This document shows positions 28,884-36,369 of a stretch of 47,687 nt of DNA, one piece after another. A program made the position numbers and the translations under genes. Under the pieces are notes generated by a model. The model searched no databases. It saw only the letters and a list, made by a program, of their open reading frames with translations, and was not told the DNA's origin. Each line of letters opens with the position of its first letter. The first letter of the stretch is position 1. The stretch comes from Clostridia bacterium (GTDB lineage Bacteria > Bacillota > Clostridia > Oscillospirales > CAG-382): contig JAFSGD010000007.1 in assembly GCA_017434845.1 (NCBI GenBank), positions 1 through 47,687 of the forward strand. Direction: 5' to 3'.

Positions 28884-30014
28884 ATGCAGATAAGAAACGG
28901 AATCGTTCTCAACGGCTCCAATAACCGTTTTGAACGAATTGATCTTCGTATAGAAAACGGAAAAATATATCAGTTCGGCGTGTTTCCCGTCGATGCGGGC
29001 GATTATGATGCCGAGGGATATTATATCATACCGGGTTTTATTGATACCCATATCCACGGTTGCGTAGGCGTTGAATTCGCATCCGAGGACGAAAGCTTCG
29101 ATCGCGCACGCCGTTGGCTTGCATCAGAGGGTGTAACCTCATTTGCGGCAACCGTTCGCGCACTTCCGCCCGAGCGCGTTCTCGCGGCAGAGCGCAACAT
29201 CGTTCGCGAATCGCAAAAAAAATCAAACGGCGCCAAGCTATGCGGAATAAATCTCGAGGGTCCCTTCGTTTCGCTTTCCAAAAGCGGAGTAATGAATCCC
29301 CCCGATATCGAATGCAACCCTTCGGATGCCGTTAAATTTGCCGAAGAAGCAAAAGGCTTGCTTAAGATAATGACACTTGCTCCCGAACGCGAAAATGCGA
29401 CAGAGACGATTTTGGCGGCTTTGAAAAACGGCGTGAATATTTCACTCGGTCATTCCGAAGCAACCTATTCCGAGGCAATGGCGGCAATAGATTGCGGTGC
29501 TTCGCGCGCTACGCACGTTTTCAACGCAATGCGCTCCTTTTCGCATCGCGAAACGGGAATTCTCGGTGCGGTTCTCAACGATGAACGCGTGAATTGTGAA
29601 ATGATCTGCGATTTCGTTCATCTCGATCCCACAACCGTAATGTTGGTCTATAAGCTCAAGGGAGCTAAAAATATAACACTCGTCAGCGATACCGGCTTTA
29701 TGTCGGGCCTCGGCGATGGCGAATATGTTGTCGACGGAAGAAAACGAATAGTTCAAAACGGTGTTTGCCGTAACCCCGAGGGAAGAATAGCAGGCAGCTG
29801 TGTGAGCATGCTTGCCGGCGCAAGAAATCTTCTTTCGCTCGGTATACCGCTTGAGGAAATATCAGTAATGGCTTCGCTCAATCCCGCAAGGGCGTTGGGT
29901 ATCGATGTCGAAACCGGCTTGATAAGAGAAGGCAAATATGCCGATCTTATCGTTTGTGATAAGAACCTTAATATAAAAGCAGTGTTTGTAAACGGGGTTC
30001 TTCAGGATGAATAA
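28884..30014 (+). CDS. nagA: N-acetylglucosamine-6-phosphate deacetylase
   Basis: A 376-residue amidohydrolase that removes acetate from GlcNAc-6-phosphate. The metal and catalytic residues are in place: HIHG at 56-59, Glu125 in NLEGPF, His190 in GHSEAT, His211 in HVFNAM and Asp269 in VSDTGF. The length is typical. No nagB (glucosamine-6-phosphate deaminase) is in the window. The gene lies 5 nt after the isomerase gene and overlaps or abuts the ROK kinase, which could supply the phosphorylated substrate. A related deacetylase specificity (GalNAc-6-P) cannot be excluded. Confidence 0.92.
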   Translation: MQIRNGIVLNGSNNRFERIDLRIENGKIYQFGVFPVDAGDYDAEGYYIIPGFIDTHIHGCVGVEFASEDESFDRARRWLASEGVTSFAATVRALPPERVLAAERNIVRESQKKSNGAKLCGINLEGPFVSLSKSGVMNPPDIECNPSDAVKFAEEAKGLLKIMTLAPERENATETILAALKNGVNISLGHSEATYSEAMAAIDCGASRATHVFNAMRSFSHRETGILGAVLNDERVNCEMICDFVHLDPTTVMLVYKLKGAKNITLVSDTGFMSGLGDGEYVVDGRKRIVQNGVCRNPEGRIAGSCVSMLAGARNLLSLGIPLEEISVMASLNPARALGIDVETGLIREGKYADLIVCDKNLNIKAVFVNGVLQDE

Positions 30015-30015
30015 T

Positions 30016-30927
30016 ATGAAATACAGAATAGGTGTTGACATCGGCGGAACCAGCGTTAAGCTCGGCGCGGTCGATGCCGAATATAATGTAGTAGAGAAGC
30101 TTCGCTTCCCAACGGGGCGCGATTGCACCTCCGAGCAAATAATAAACGGAATAATCGAGAATTGCAAAATATTGATTGAAAAGTATCCAATCGAAGCAAT
30201 AGGCATCGGTTCGGCGGGTAGGGTCGATCCTGTCAACGGCAAGGTGCTCGTTGCGGGCAATCTTCCGTTTGTCGATGAGCCCGTTACCCTTAAGGTCGGA
30301 AAAGCACTTTCTCTTCCGTGCTATATCGATAACGACGGAAACTGTGCTATCATCGGCGAGAAAACCGCAGGAGCCTGCAAGGGCTGTAACGATGTGTTGA
30401 TAATAACGATCGGAACAGGAATCGGCGGTGCAATACTCATTAACGATAGAGTCGTGCGCGGGCATAATAACCGCGCGGGCGAGCTCGGACATTTCGTTAT
30501 AGATATGGGCGGTCTCGAATGCGAATGCGGTCTTCACGGTTGCTTCGAACAATATGCCTCGGCAACGTCGCTTATTGAGCACACGGCAGAGGCGGCAGAA
30601 AAACACCCCGAAAGCATTATCGCAAAGGAATCGGCTTCGGGAATCGACGGTTCAACCGCGTTTCGTTCTGCAAAGCTCGGCTGTCCTGTCGCAAAACAGC
30701 TTCTCGATGAATATGGAAAATGGCTTGCTGTGGGAATAAACAGCCTTGTTAACATCTTCCAACCCGAAATGATCGTTCTTTCGGGAGGCATAGCTAATGA
30801 GGGCGAGAATCTTCTCTCGCTGATAAGACCCTATTTGCGTCCCGAAGCGAACGTTACCGTAACAAAATTGAAAGGAAACGGCGGTATAATCGGAGCATCT
30901 CTGCTCGGAACACCGCACGGTGCATAA
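30016..30927 (+). CDS. ROK-family sugar kinase
   Basis: A kinase of about 303 residues with the ROK phosphate loop DIGGTSVK at the N-terminus and the zinc motif CECGLHGC followed by EQYAS, plus GTGIGGAI and the catalytic NDGN-type segment. There is no helix-turn-helix, so it is a kinase rather than a repressor. Candidate substrates are N-acetylglucosamine, N-acetylmannosamine or glucose; the adjacent nagA favours an N-acetylhexosamine. ATG at 30016 is chosen because AGGA at 30004-30007 gives normal spacing and the sequence starts MKYRIGVDIGG; the ATG at 30007, overlapping nagA, is an alternative. Confidence 0.9.
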   Translation: MKYRIGVDIGGTSVKLGAVDAEYNVVEKLRFPTGRDCTSEQIINGIIENCKILIEKYPIEAIGIGSAGRVDPVNGKVLVAGNLPFVDEPVTLKVGKALSLPCYIDNDGNCAIIGEKTAGACKGCNDVLIITIGTGIGGAILINDRVVRGHNNRAGELGHFVIDMGGLECECGLHGCFEQYASATSLIEHTAEAAEKHPESIIAKESASGIDGSTAFRSAKLGCPVAKQLLDEYGKWLAVGINSLVNIFQPEMIVLSGGIANEGENLLSLIRPYLRPEANVTVTKLKGNGGIIGASLLGTPHGA

Positions 30928-30930
30928 AAT

Positions 30931-31470
30931 ATGAAGATCGAATTGATTCCCGTTACAAACAAAAAATATACAGAGCTTGCCGAGCAGCTTTACGTTTCGG
31001 CTTACCCCGAATTCGAGCGCAAGGCGTTTGCCTATATGCTCGCCCGTGCCGAAGCGGGTCTTGTTGAGCTTTACGCCGCTGTTGATGAAGAAGGCGAATT
31101 CAACGGAATCGCGTTCACGGTTCCCGGCGAAAAGGTTGTTTATCTCGAATACGTCGCCGTCGATCCCGTGCGCCGCGGCAAAGGCGTTGGCAGTGCAATA
31201 TTGGGCGCGGTTATCAATCAATATCAGGGCAAACGAATCGTTGCCGATATCGAAACCACGCTTAACCCCGATCACGATATGCCGGTTCGCATGAGAAGAA
31301 AATCCTTCTATCGCCGAAGCGGATTTTTAACCATGGACTACACCGTGAATTTCCATGGCATAGTCAGAGAGGTTATGGCATATCCCGAAGAAGTAAGCTT
31401 TGAGGAATACCATGAGCTTTTTGCGCCCGCCTATGGCGAGATATTCGCTTCAAAGGTCAGAAAACTATAA
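30931..31470 (+). CDS. GNAT-family N-acetyltransferase
   Basis: A 179-residue acetyltransferase. Motif A, which binds acetyl-CoA pyrophosphate, is VDPVRRGKGVGSAIL after the beta strand YLEYVA; motif B (FYRRSGF) follows. The substrate is unknown. It is the last gene of the sugar operon, 3 nt after the kinase, and ends at a strong terminator. An amino sugar substrate is possible by context, but GNATs are often carried in unrelated operons. Confidence 0.88.
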   Translation: MKIELIPVTNKKYTELAEQLYVSAYPEFERKAFAYMLARAEAGLVELYAAVDEEGEFNGIAFTVPGEKVVYLEYVAVDPVRRGKGVGSAILGAVINQYQGKRIVADIETTLNPDHDMPVRMRRKSFYRRSGFLTMDYTVNFHGIVREVMAYPEEVSFEEYHELFAPAYGEIFASKVRKL

Positions 31471-31473
31471 AAT

Positions 31474-31513
31474 AAAAGTGCTGTTGCCGATAATTGTCGG
31501 TAACAGCACTTTT
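31474..31513 (+). terminator. Bidirectional terminator between the sugar operon and metA
   Basis: AAAAGTGCTGTTGCCGA and its complement ending AACAGCACTTTT form a long stem around a short AT-rich loop. Both flanks are A/T-rich, so it can end the plus operon and the convergent metA gene. Confidence 0.9.
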
Positions 31514-31522
31514 GTTGTAATA

Positions 31523-32443
31523 TTAAAACAGCATTTCGTTCAGATCATAGGGTGTGTTCTGATAAACAAAATAGTTAAGCCAGTTGGAATAAAGCAGATG
31601 TGCGTGCGCTTTCCAGGTGTTCGTGGGCTCTTGTGCGGGATCGTCGTTCGGGAAATAATGCTTGGGTACCTCGGGGTTTATTCCCTTTAAAACGTCGCGC
31701 TGATATTCGTTTCTTAAGGTGTCGAAATCATATTCGCAATGGCCGGTAACAAAAACCTCTCTGCCGTTTTTGTTGGCAACAAGGTAAATTCCGGCTTCTG
31801 CCGATTCGGCAAGAATCAAAAGCTCATCGCAGGCTTCAACGTCGCTTCTTCTAATGCCCGAATATCTCGAATGCGGTGCCGAGAACTCCTTGTTAAAGCC
31901 GCGAACGAGGGGATATTCGGGAACAAGCGTGTTGTGCCTGAAAACACCCGATATCTTTTTGTCAAGCGCCAGCTTTTCAATGCCGTGATTTATATAAAGC
32001 CCCGCATAAGCGCCCCAGCAAACGTAAAGCGTTGAATAAACGTTCTTCTGAGCCCAAGCAACAAGCTCGCAAAGCTCATCCCAATAATCAACGTCCTTAA
32101 ATTCAAGCAGCTCAACAGGCGCGCCGGTGATTATCAAACCGTCAAAGCGTTGATCCTTAACCTCGTCAAAGGTCTTGTAAAAGGTTGCAAGATGCTCCTC
32201 CGAGGTGTTCTTCGAGCGATGAGAAGCGGTGTTCAAAAGAGTTATATCAAGCTGAAGCGGTGTGTTGGAAAGCAATCGCAAAAACTGCGTTTCGGTAACG
32301 ATCTTGGTAGGCATAAGATTCATTATCGCGATCTTCAGCGGACGGATGTCCTGCCTGATCGCGCGAGCTTCGTCCATAACGAAAATATTTTCCTTTATAA
32401 GTGCTTCCGCAGCGGGAAGCGACATCGGTATTTTTATCGGCAT
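31523..32443 (-). CDS. metAA: MetA-family homoserine O-acyltransferase, Glu111 form (predicted acetyltransferase)
   Basis: A 306-residue enzyme activating homoserine for methionine synthesis. It has the class I glutamine amidotransferase-like fold with nucleophile Cys142 in YVCWGA. Residue 111 is glutamate (TGAPVE, residues 106-111). Published work on the Bacillus cereus enzyme showed that Glu111 selects acetyl-CoA whereas Gly111 selects succinyl-CoA, so O-acetylhomoserine is the expected product. The start at 32443 (MPIKIP, the family's N-terminus) follows GGAGG; an ATG four codons upstream is less likely. It has its own promoter and no adjacent methionine genes. Confidence 0.93.
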   Translation of the reverse strand: MPIKIPMSLPAAEALIKENIFVMDEARAIRQDIRPLKIAIMNLMPTKIVTETQFLRLLSNTPLQLDITLLNTASHRSKNTSEEHLATFYKTFDEVKDQRFDGLIITGAPVELLEFKDVDYWDELCELVAWAQKNVYSTLYVCWGAYAGLYINHGIEKLALDKKISGVFRHNTLVPEYPLVRGFNKEFSAPHSRYSGIRRSDVEACDELLILAESAEAGIYLVANKNGREVFVTGHCEYDFDTLRNEYQRDVLKGINPEVPKHYFPNDDPAQEPTNTWKAHAHLLYSNWLNYFVYQNTPYDLNEMLF

Positions 32444-32473
32444 GGTAACCTCCAAAACGCATTATGTTCGATT

Positions 32474-32502
32474 ATTATACCAAATACTCGGGCTTTAATC
32501 AA
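32474..32502 (-). promoter_or_regulatory. Promoter of metA
   Basis: Minus-strand TTGATT (32497-32502), 17-nt spacer, TATAAT (32474-32479). The leader is only about 25 nt, too short for a SAM riboswitch or T-box. Confidence 0.7.
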
Positions 32503-32521
32503 TAGTTTTTTTACTAAACTA

Positions 32522-32550
32522 TGGAAAAGCGAAAATTGCTGTGGTATAAT
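32522..32550 (+). promoter_or_regulatory. Extended -10 promoter for the TsaC-CoaE operon
   Basis: TGGTATAAT at 32542-32550 is an extended -10 element; TGGAAA at 32522-32527, 17 nt upstream, is a weak -35. Divergent from the metA promoter. Confidence 0.55.
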
Positions 32551-32602
32551 TTATATAATAGTGTAGCGGCGTATCGTTAACCGTTAACCAAGAGGTGATA
32601 AT

Positions 32603-33241
32603 ATGAGCGCAAAAATATTTAAAACCAATAACGATTCACCCGACCGTTCGGCTGTCTCTGCCTGCGCAGAGGTGTTAAAAAACGGGGGTCTCGCCGTGTT
32701 TCCGACCGAAACGGTCTATGGTATCGGTGTAAACGCATTCGATGAAGATGCGCTCAGGCTTCTTTATTCAAAAAAACAGCGTTCACTCGATAAGCCTTTG
32801 CTAATGCATATTTCCTCGCTCGAAATGGCAGAAAGCATTGCCGTGCTTGATAACCGTACGCGCGAGCTGATAAAAAAATACACACCGGGTCCGCTAACGC
32901 TTGTGGTCAAGCGCAAAAGCGCGGTTCCCGCGGTTGCTGTTTCAGGCGGCGAAACCGTTGGACTCCGCTTTCCCTCAAACGGCTTCTTTCTTGCACTTTC
33001 AAGGGAATTGGGTTTGCCGATAGCCGCAACGAGCGCGAATATTTCGGGCTTCAAAAGCGCGGTTAACGCTTCCGAGCTTTCATCGGTGATCGATATTGCA
33101 GACGTTATCGTCGAATGCGGCAAATGCGAGCTCGGGCTCGAATCGACTATCGTTTCGCTTGTTGAAGAAACGCCGAAGATATTGCGCCTCGGCTCGTTTT
33201 CAAAAGAAAAGCTCGAGGAGGTGCTCGGCAAATGCGTTTGA
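32603..33241 (+). CDS. L-threonylcarbamoyladenylate synthase (TsaC/Sua5/YrdC family)
   Basis: A 212-residue enzyme making threonylcarbamoyl-AMP for t6A37 of ANN-decoding tRNAs. The YrdC fold residues are visible: PTETVYGIG, KKQRSLDKPL, YTPGPLTLVVKRK, GLRFPSN and PIAATSANISG. At 212 residues it has the catalytic domain but lacks the extra C-terminal Sua5 domain, closer to TsaC in length. An AGAGGTGAT ribosome binding site precedes it. It overlaps coaE by 10 nt, so the two are translationally coupled. Confidence 0.92.
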   Translation: MSAKIFKTNNDSPDRSAVSACAEVLKNGGLAVFPTETVYGIGVNAFDEDALRLLYSKKQRSLDKPLLMHISSLEMAESIAVLDNRTRELIKKYTPGPLTLVVKRKSAVPAVAVSGGETVGLRFPSNGFFLALSRELGLPIAATSANISGFKSAVNASELSSVIDIADVIVECGKCELGLESTIVSLVEETPKILRLGSFSKEKLEEVLGKCV

Positions 33242-33825
33242 TAGGTCTTTGCGGCAGAAGCGGAAGCGGAAAAAGCTGCTTTGCCGACATAGCCAAAGCC
33301 AACGGAATAAAGGTTATCGATTGCGATGCGGTTTATAAAGAAATGGTCTCAAAGCCCTCGCCGTGTCTTTCCGATATAGAAAAGGAATTCGGAAGCGAGG
33401 TTATAAACGATAACGCGCTAAACCGAAAGAAGCTTGCGGAAATAGTCTTCTCGGATCCCGAAAAGCTTTCGCTTTTAAATTCGGTAACCCACAAGCATAT
33501 AAAAAACGAAATAGGTAATATACTGAACAGCTTCGATGAAAACGATATCGTGCTTCTCGATGCACCAACGCTTTTCGAAAGCGGCATCGATTCGGTTTGT
33601 GAGCTGATAATCGGCATCGTCGCAACGGACGATGCCTGCATTGCACGCATAACAGCGCGTGATAACATAACCGAGGCTCAGGCAAAAGCAAGGCTTGCAA
33701 ATCAGTATTCGGCAGAGTTTATAGTGGAAAATTGCGATATGATAATTTATAACGATTCCAATTATTCCGAATATAAGCAGGCGTGCGAAAGAGTCGTTTC
33801 TTCGCTGAAGGAGGAACGCCCATGA
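33232..33825 (+). CDS. coaE: Dephospho-CoA kinase
   Basis: A 197-residue enzyme for the last step of coenzyme A synthesis. The P-loop is GRSGSGKS near residues 7-14. DCDAVYKEM (substrate Asp), HKHIKNEI, LDAPTLFESG and the lid-like RITARDNITEAQAKARLANQ follow the family pattern. GGAGGTG inside the upstream gene serves as ribosome binding site. Confidence 0.9.
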   Translation: MRLIGLCGRSGSGKSCFADIAKANGIKVIDCDAVYKEMVSKPSPCLSDIEKEFGSEVINDNALNRKKLAEIVFSDPEKLSLLNSVTHKHIKNEIGNILNSFDENDIVLLDAPTLFESGIDSVCELIIGIVATDDACIARITARDNITEAQAKARLANQYSAEFIVENCDMIIYNDSNYSEYKQACERVVSSLKEERP

Positions 33826-34382
33826 AGCGAAAAACAACGGTTATAATCTCGCTTGCCGTTATTGCTGTGTTCGCCCTGCTTTCGTTTTTTGTGGTAAACA
33901 GTTTGAAAAAGAGCTTTTACCCGCGCGAATATCAAGAATCCGTGGCGCGTTATTCTGCGGAATTCAACGTTCCCGAGCCCTTGATATATGCGATAATTAA
34001 GTGCGAAAGCGATTTTCGTCCCGAGGTAGTTTCTTCTGCGGGCGCAACGGGCTTAATGCAGCTGATGCCCGAAACGTTCGATTGGCTCGCGGGACTTTGC
34101 GGCGACGGCGAGCCCATCGGCGAAATAACCGACCCCGATGCCAATATCAAATACGGAACCTTTTATCTCAGCTATCTCTATGAAAGATTCGAAAATTGGG
34201 ATACCGTCCTTGCGGCTTATAATGCAGGACACGGCAGGGTCGCAAATTGGCTTAAGGATTCAAGATATTCCGAAAACGGCGTTACCCTAAAGAATATCCC
34301 GATAAGCGAAACCGAAAATTATGTAAACAAAGTCAACAAGAGCCAAGAACAGTACCAAAAGCTTTATTATAAAGGAGAATAA
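33822..34382 (+). CDS. Membrane-anchored lytic transglycosylase (Slt/MltC-like catalytic domain)
   Basis: A 186-residue protein with an N-terminal signal anchor (about residues 5-27) and an extracytoplasmic transglycosylase domain that cleaves peptidoglycan to 1,6-anhydro ends. The catalytic Glu62 lies in IIKCESDF, followed by GLMQLMP and AYNAGHGRV. The start at 33822 is set by AGGAGG in the end of coaE and the basic-hydrophobic anchor; it overlaps the coaE stop by 4 nt. Confidence 0.92.
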   Translation: MKRKTTVIISLAVIAVFALLSFFVVNSLKKSFYPREYQESVARYSAEFNVPEPLIYAIIKCESDFRPEVVSSAGATGLMQLMPETFDWLAGLCGDGEPIGEITDPDANIKYGTFYLSYLYERFENWDTVLAAYNAGHGRVANWLKDSRYSENGVTLKNIPISETENYVNKVNKSQEQYQKLYYKGE

Positions 34383-34385
34383 AAA

Positions 34386-35759
34386 ATGGAAAGAAAAGAT
34401 GCCGAAAAGCTTGAATACAAGAAGCTGTATTCAACCACTAAAAAAGCAAAAGAACTCGAAATAGTCGAGGATTTCAACAAGGATTACCGCGATTTTATCG
34501 ATTCGGCAAAAACCGAGCGCCTCGCTGTTTCTTATGCCGAGCGCGAAGCTAAAGCTTTCGGATTCCGCCCCTTTGATCCCGCAGAAAAGCTCAATGCAGG
34601 CGATAAAGTGTATTATGTAAACCGCAACAAAGCGATAACTCTTGCTGTTATCGGAAAAAAGAGTCTTAACGAGGGTTGCCGTATAATTGCTTCTCATATC
34701 GATTCTCCCCGTCTCGATCTCAAGCCCCAGCCCCTTTATGAAAGCGGCGGGATCTCTTATTTCAAGACCCATTACTATGGCGGTATAAAAAAATATCAGT
34801 GGACTGCGATCCCGCTTGAGCTCCACGGCGTTGTATATAAAGCAAACGGTGAGCGCGTCGATATTAATATCGGCGCCGACCCCTCCGATCCCGTATTCTA
34901 TATAAGCGATCTTATGCCTCATATCGGCAAGGATCAAATGAGTAAAAACGCATCCGAGTTCATCTCGGGTGAGGGCTTAAACCTAATCAACGGCTCGCTC
35001 CCCATCGATGAGGACGGCGGCGTAAAGCTCAACGTTCTTTCCTATCTTAACGAGAAATACGGCATAACCGAGCGCGATCTCATAACCGCCGAGCTCACCG
35101 CCGTTCCGGCAATAATGTCCCGCGAGGTCGGCTTCGACCGTTCGCTTATCGCCGCTTATGGCCACGATGACCGCATCTGTGCTTATCCTGCACTTCGCGC
35201 CCTGCTTGCCGAGCCTTCCCCCGAGCATACCGCAATAGTGATGCTCGCCGATAAGGAAGAAATCGGCTCCTATGGTGTAACCGGATTGGGAAGCGAAACC
35301 TATCCCGATTTCATTCGTGCACTTTGCAATTCCTGTGATGCCTGCTATCTCGCCTGCAAGAGCAACAGCGTTTGCCTCTCTGCCGACGTCGGCGGCGCGT
35401 TCGATCCCTGCTATGCCGAAGCCTATGAGGCAAATAACTCCGCATATATCAACCGCGGTGTTGTAATCAGTAAATATACCGGCGCACGCGGCAAGAGCGG
35501 TTCTTCCGATGCTTCTGCCGAAACGCTCGCAAATCTTGCAAGAGTATTTGACGAGGCGGGCGTTGTATGGCAGGTCGGCGAATACGGCAAGGTCGATCAG
35601 GGCGGTGCGGGCACCGTTGCATCCGAAATTGCGCATTTCGGCATCGAGGTAATCGATTGCGGCGTTCCGATACTTTCCATGCACTCCGTAACCGAGCTTG
35701 CATCCAAGTTTGATATCTATGAAATGTTCCGTGCCTCTTCCGCGTTCTTGAAGAGCTAA
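34386..35759 (+). CDS. M18-family aminopeptidase
   Basis: A 457-residue cytoplasmic, dinuclear zinc aminopeptidase that trims N-terminal residues from peptides. Family zinc ligands and motifs are seen in order: His104 in ASHIDSPRLD, Asp in GHDDRICAYPALRAL, Glu-Glu in ADKEEIGS, Asp in SADVGGAFDP and His near the end in SMHSVTELAS. The length is typical. It starts 3 nt after the transglycosylase stop codon and ends at the hairpin at 35773. Confidence 0.95.
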   Translation: MERKDAEKLEYKKLYSTTKKAKELEIVEDFNKDYRDFIDSAKTERLAVSYAEREAKAFGFRPFDPAEKLNAGDKVYYVNRNKAITLAVIGKKSLNEGCRIIASHIDSPRLDLKPQPLYESGGISYFKTHYYGGIKKYQWTAIPLELHGVVYKANGERVDINIGADPSDPVFYISDLMPHIGKDQMSKNASEFISGEGLNLINGSLPIDEDGGVKLNVLSYLNEKYGITERDLITAELTAVPAIMSREVGFDRSLIAAYGHDDRICAYPALRALLAEPSPEHTAIVMLADKEEIGSYGVTGLGSETYPDFIRALCNSCDACYLACKSNSVCLSADVGGAFDPCYAEAYEANNSAYINRGVVISKYTGARGKSGSSDASAETLANLARVFDEAGVVWQVGEYGKVDQGGAGTVASEIAHFGIEVIDCGVPILSMHSVTELASKFDIYEMFRASSAFLKS

Positions 35760-35772
35760 ACAGCTTTAAATC

Positions 35773-35802
35773 AACGAAGCCGCAGAAAATGCGGCTTCGT
35801 TT
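35773..35802 (+). terminator. Terminator after the M18 aminopeptidase gene (copy 1 of a repeated hairpin)
   Basis: AACGAAGCCGCA/TGCGGCTTCGTT stem of 12 bp with a GAAAA loop, followed by TTTCATC. Its core recurs almost exactly at 36051-36083. Confidence 0.75.
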
Positions 35803-35856
35803 CATCTTGCAGTCTTTGTCTGCAAGCTGAAACAGACCGAGAGAAACGAAGTTATT

Positions 35857-35914
35857 TTGAAAGAAAAACAAGCGTCGCCCTACAAATGTAGGGCAGCCGA
35901 AGTTTTTCTTTCAA
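35857..35914. repeat. Long imperfect hairpin with 13-bp outer arms
   Basis: Outer arms 35857-35869 and 35902-35914 are perfectly complementary; inner arms 35877-35883 and 35888-35894 enclose an AAAT loop; 7-nt unpaired segments lie between. It is not followed by a clean T tract, so it is not an ordinary terminator. Confidence 0.7.
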
Positions 35915-35960
35915 GCCCTTGAAAATACAATGAAAAATCATAATTCCTTATAAAAAAGAA

Positions 35961-36000
35961 ATCAAGCTTCAAAATTATAATGAAGCTTGATTTTTGTTTT
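35961..36000 (+). terminator. Terminator-like hairpin in the repeat block
   Basis: AAATCAAGCTTCA pairs with TGAAGCTTGATTT around an AT-rich loop and is followed by TTGTTTTT. No gene ends just before it, which suggests it belongs to the repeat element. Confidence 0.6.
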
Positions 36001-36050
36001 TATATTTCTTTATTTCAAGGGCGTAAAGAACGAGTTTGTCTTCAGTCTGT

Positions 36051-36083
36051 AACGAAGCCGCAGAAAATGCGGCTTTGTTTTTT
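36051..36083 (+). terminator. Terminator-like hairpin, copy 2 of the repeated palindrome
   Basis: AACGAAGCCGCA, GAAAA loop, TGCGGCTTTGTT then TTTTTA. It differs from the copy at 35773 by one base in the right arm, with a better T tract. Confidence 0.7.
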
Positions 36084-36147
36084 ATCCCCGTTTCAATCAA
36101 CAAACGTCATTGCACGTCATATTCTGTTACGGGGAGAGAAAATCAAT

Positions 36148-36369
36148 ATGAAAAAAACAATAGTGCTTTCGTCAATAACCTATGCGCTCAAGGCGCAGGA
36201 GCTTTTGAAAACAAACGGCATCTATGCCAATATAAGCCGTTCAAAAGCCGTTAAAAGCGTTCGCGGCTGCGGCTATGGGCTTTCAATAGAATCATTGCTT
36301 TTCGAAAAAGCGCGTGATATTATCGCTTCGGCAGATATTCCTGTTATCGGGAGCGTAGACGAGAAATGA
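36148..36369 (+). CDS. DUF3343 protein, putative sulfur/selenium carrier-like
   Basis: A 73-residue protein of the DUF3343 family, often described as Se/S carrier-like. The conserved Cys41 sits in the motif RGCGYGLSI, the expected thiol or persulfide site. The start at 36148 follows GGGGAG; a longer reading back to 35980 crosses the repeat block. It overlaps the next gene, a cysteine-desulfurase-like PLP enzyme, by 4 nt (ATGA), so persulfide transfer between the two is a reasonable inference. Confidence 0.85.
   Translation: MKKTIVLSSITYALKAQELLKTNGIYANISRSKAVKSVRGCGYGLSIESLLFEKARDIIASADIPVIGSVDEK

Larger units (their letters stand above)
35773..36083. repeat. Hairpin-rich intergenic block bounded by two copies of the same terminator-like palindrome
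   Basis: This ~390-nt gene-free stretch (35760-36147) holds several inverted repeats. The palindrome AACGAAGCCGCAGAAAATGC occurs at 35773 and again at 36051. A 58-nt hairpin at 35857-35914 has 13-bp outer arms (TTGAAAGAAAAAC/GTTTTTCTTTCAA) and an inner GCCCTAC/GTAGGGC stem. GCCCTTGAAAATA near 35916 recurs inverted as TATTTCAAGGGC at 36011. A further hairpin lies at 35961-35998. The whole resembles a small non-coding palindromic or MITE-like element; no transposase or target duplication was recognised. Confidence 0.5.

Noticed and set aside
32444-32520. SAM riboswitch or T-box upstream of metA
   Set aside because: The promoter leaves only ~25 nt of leader, too short for either.
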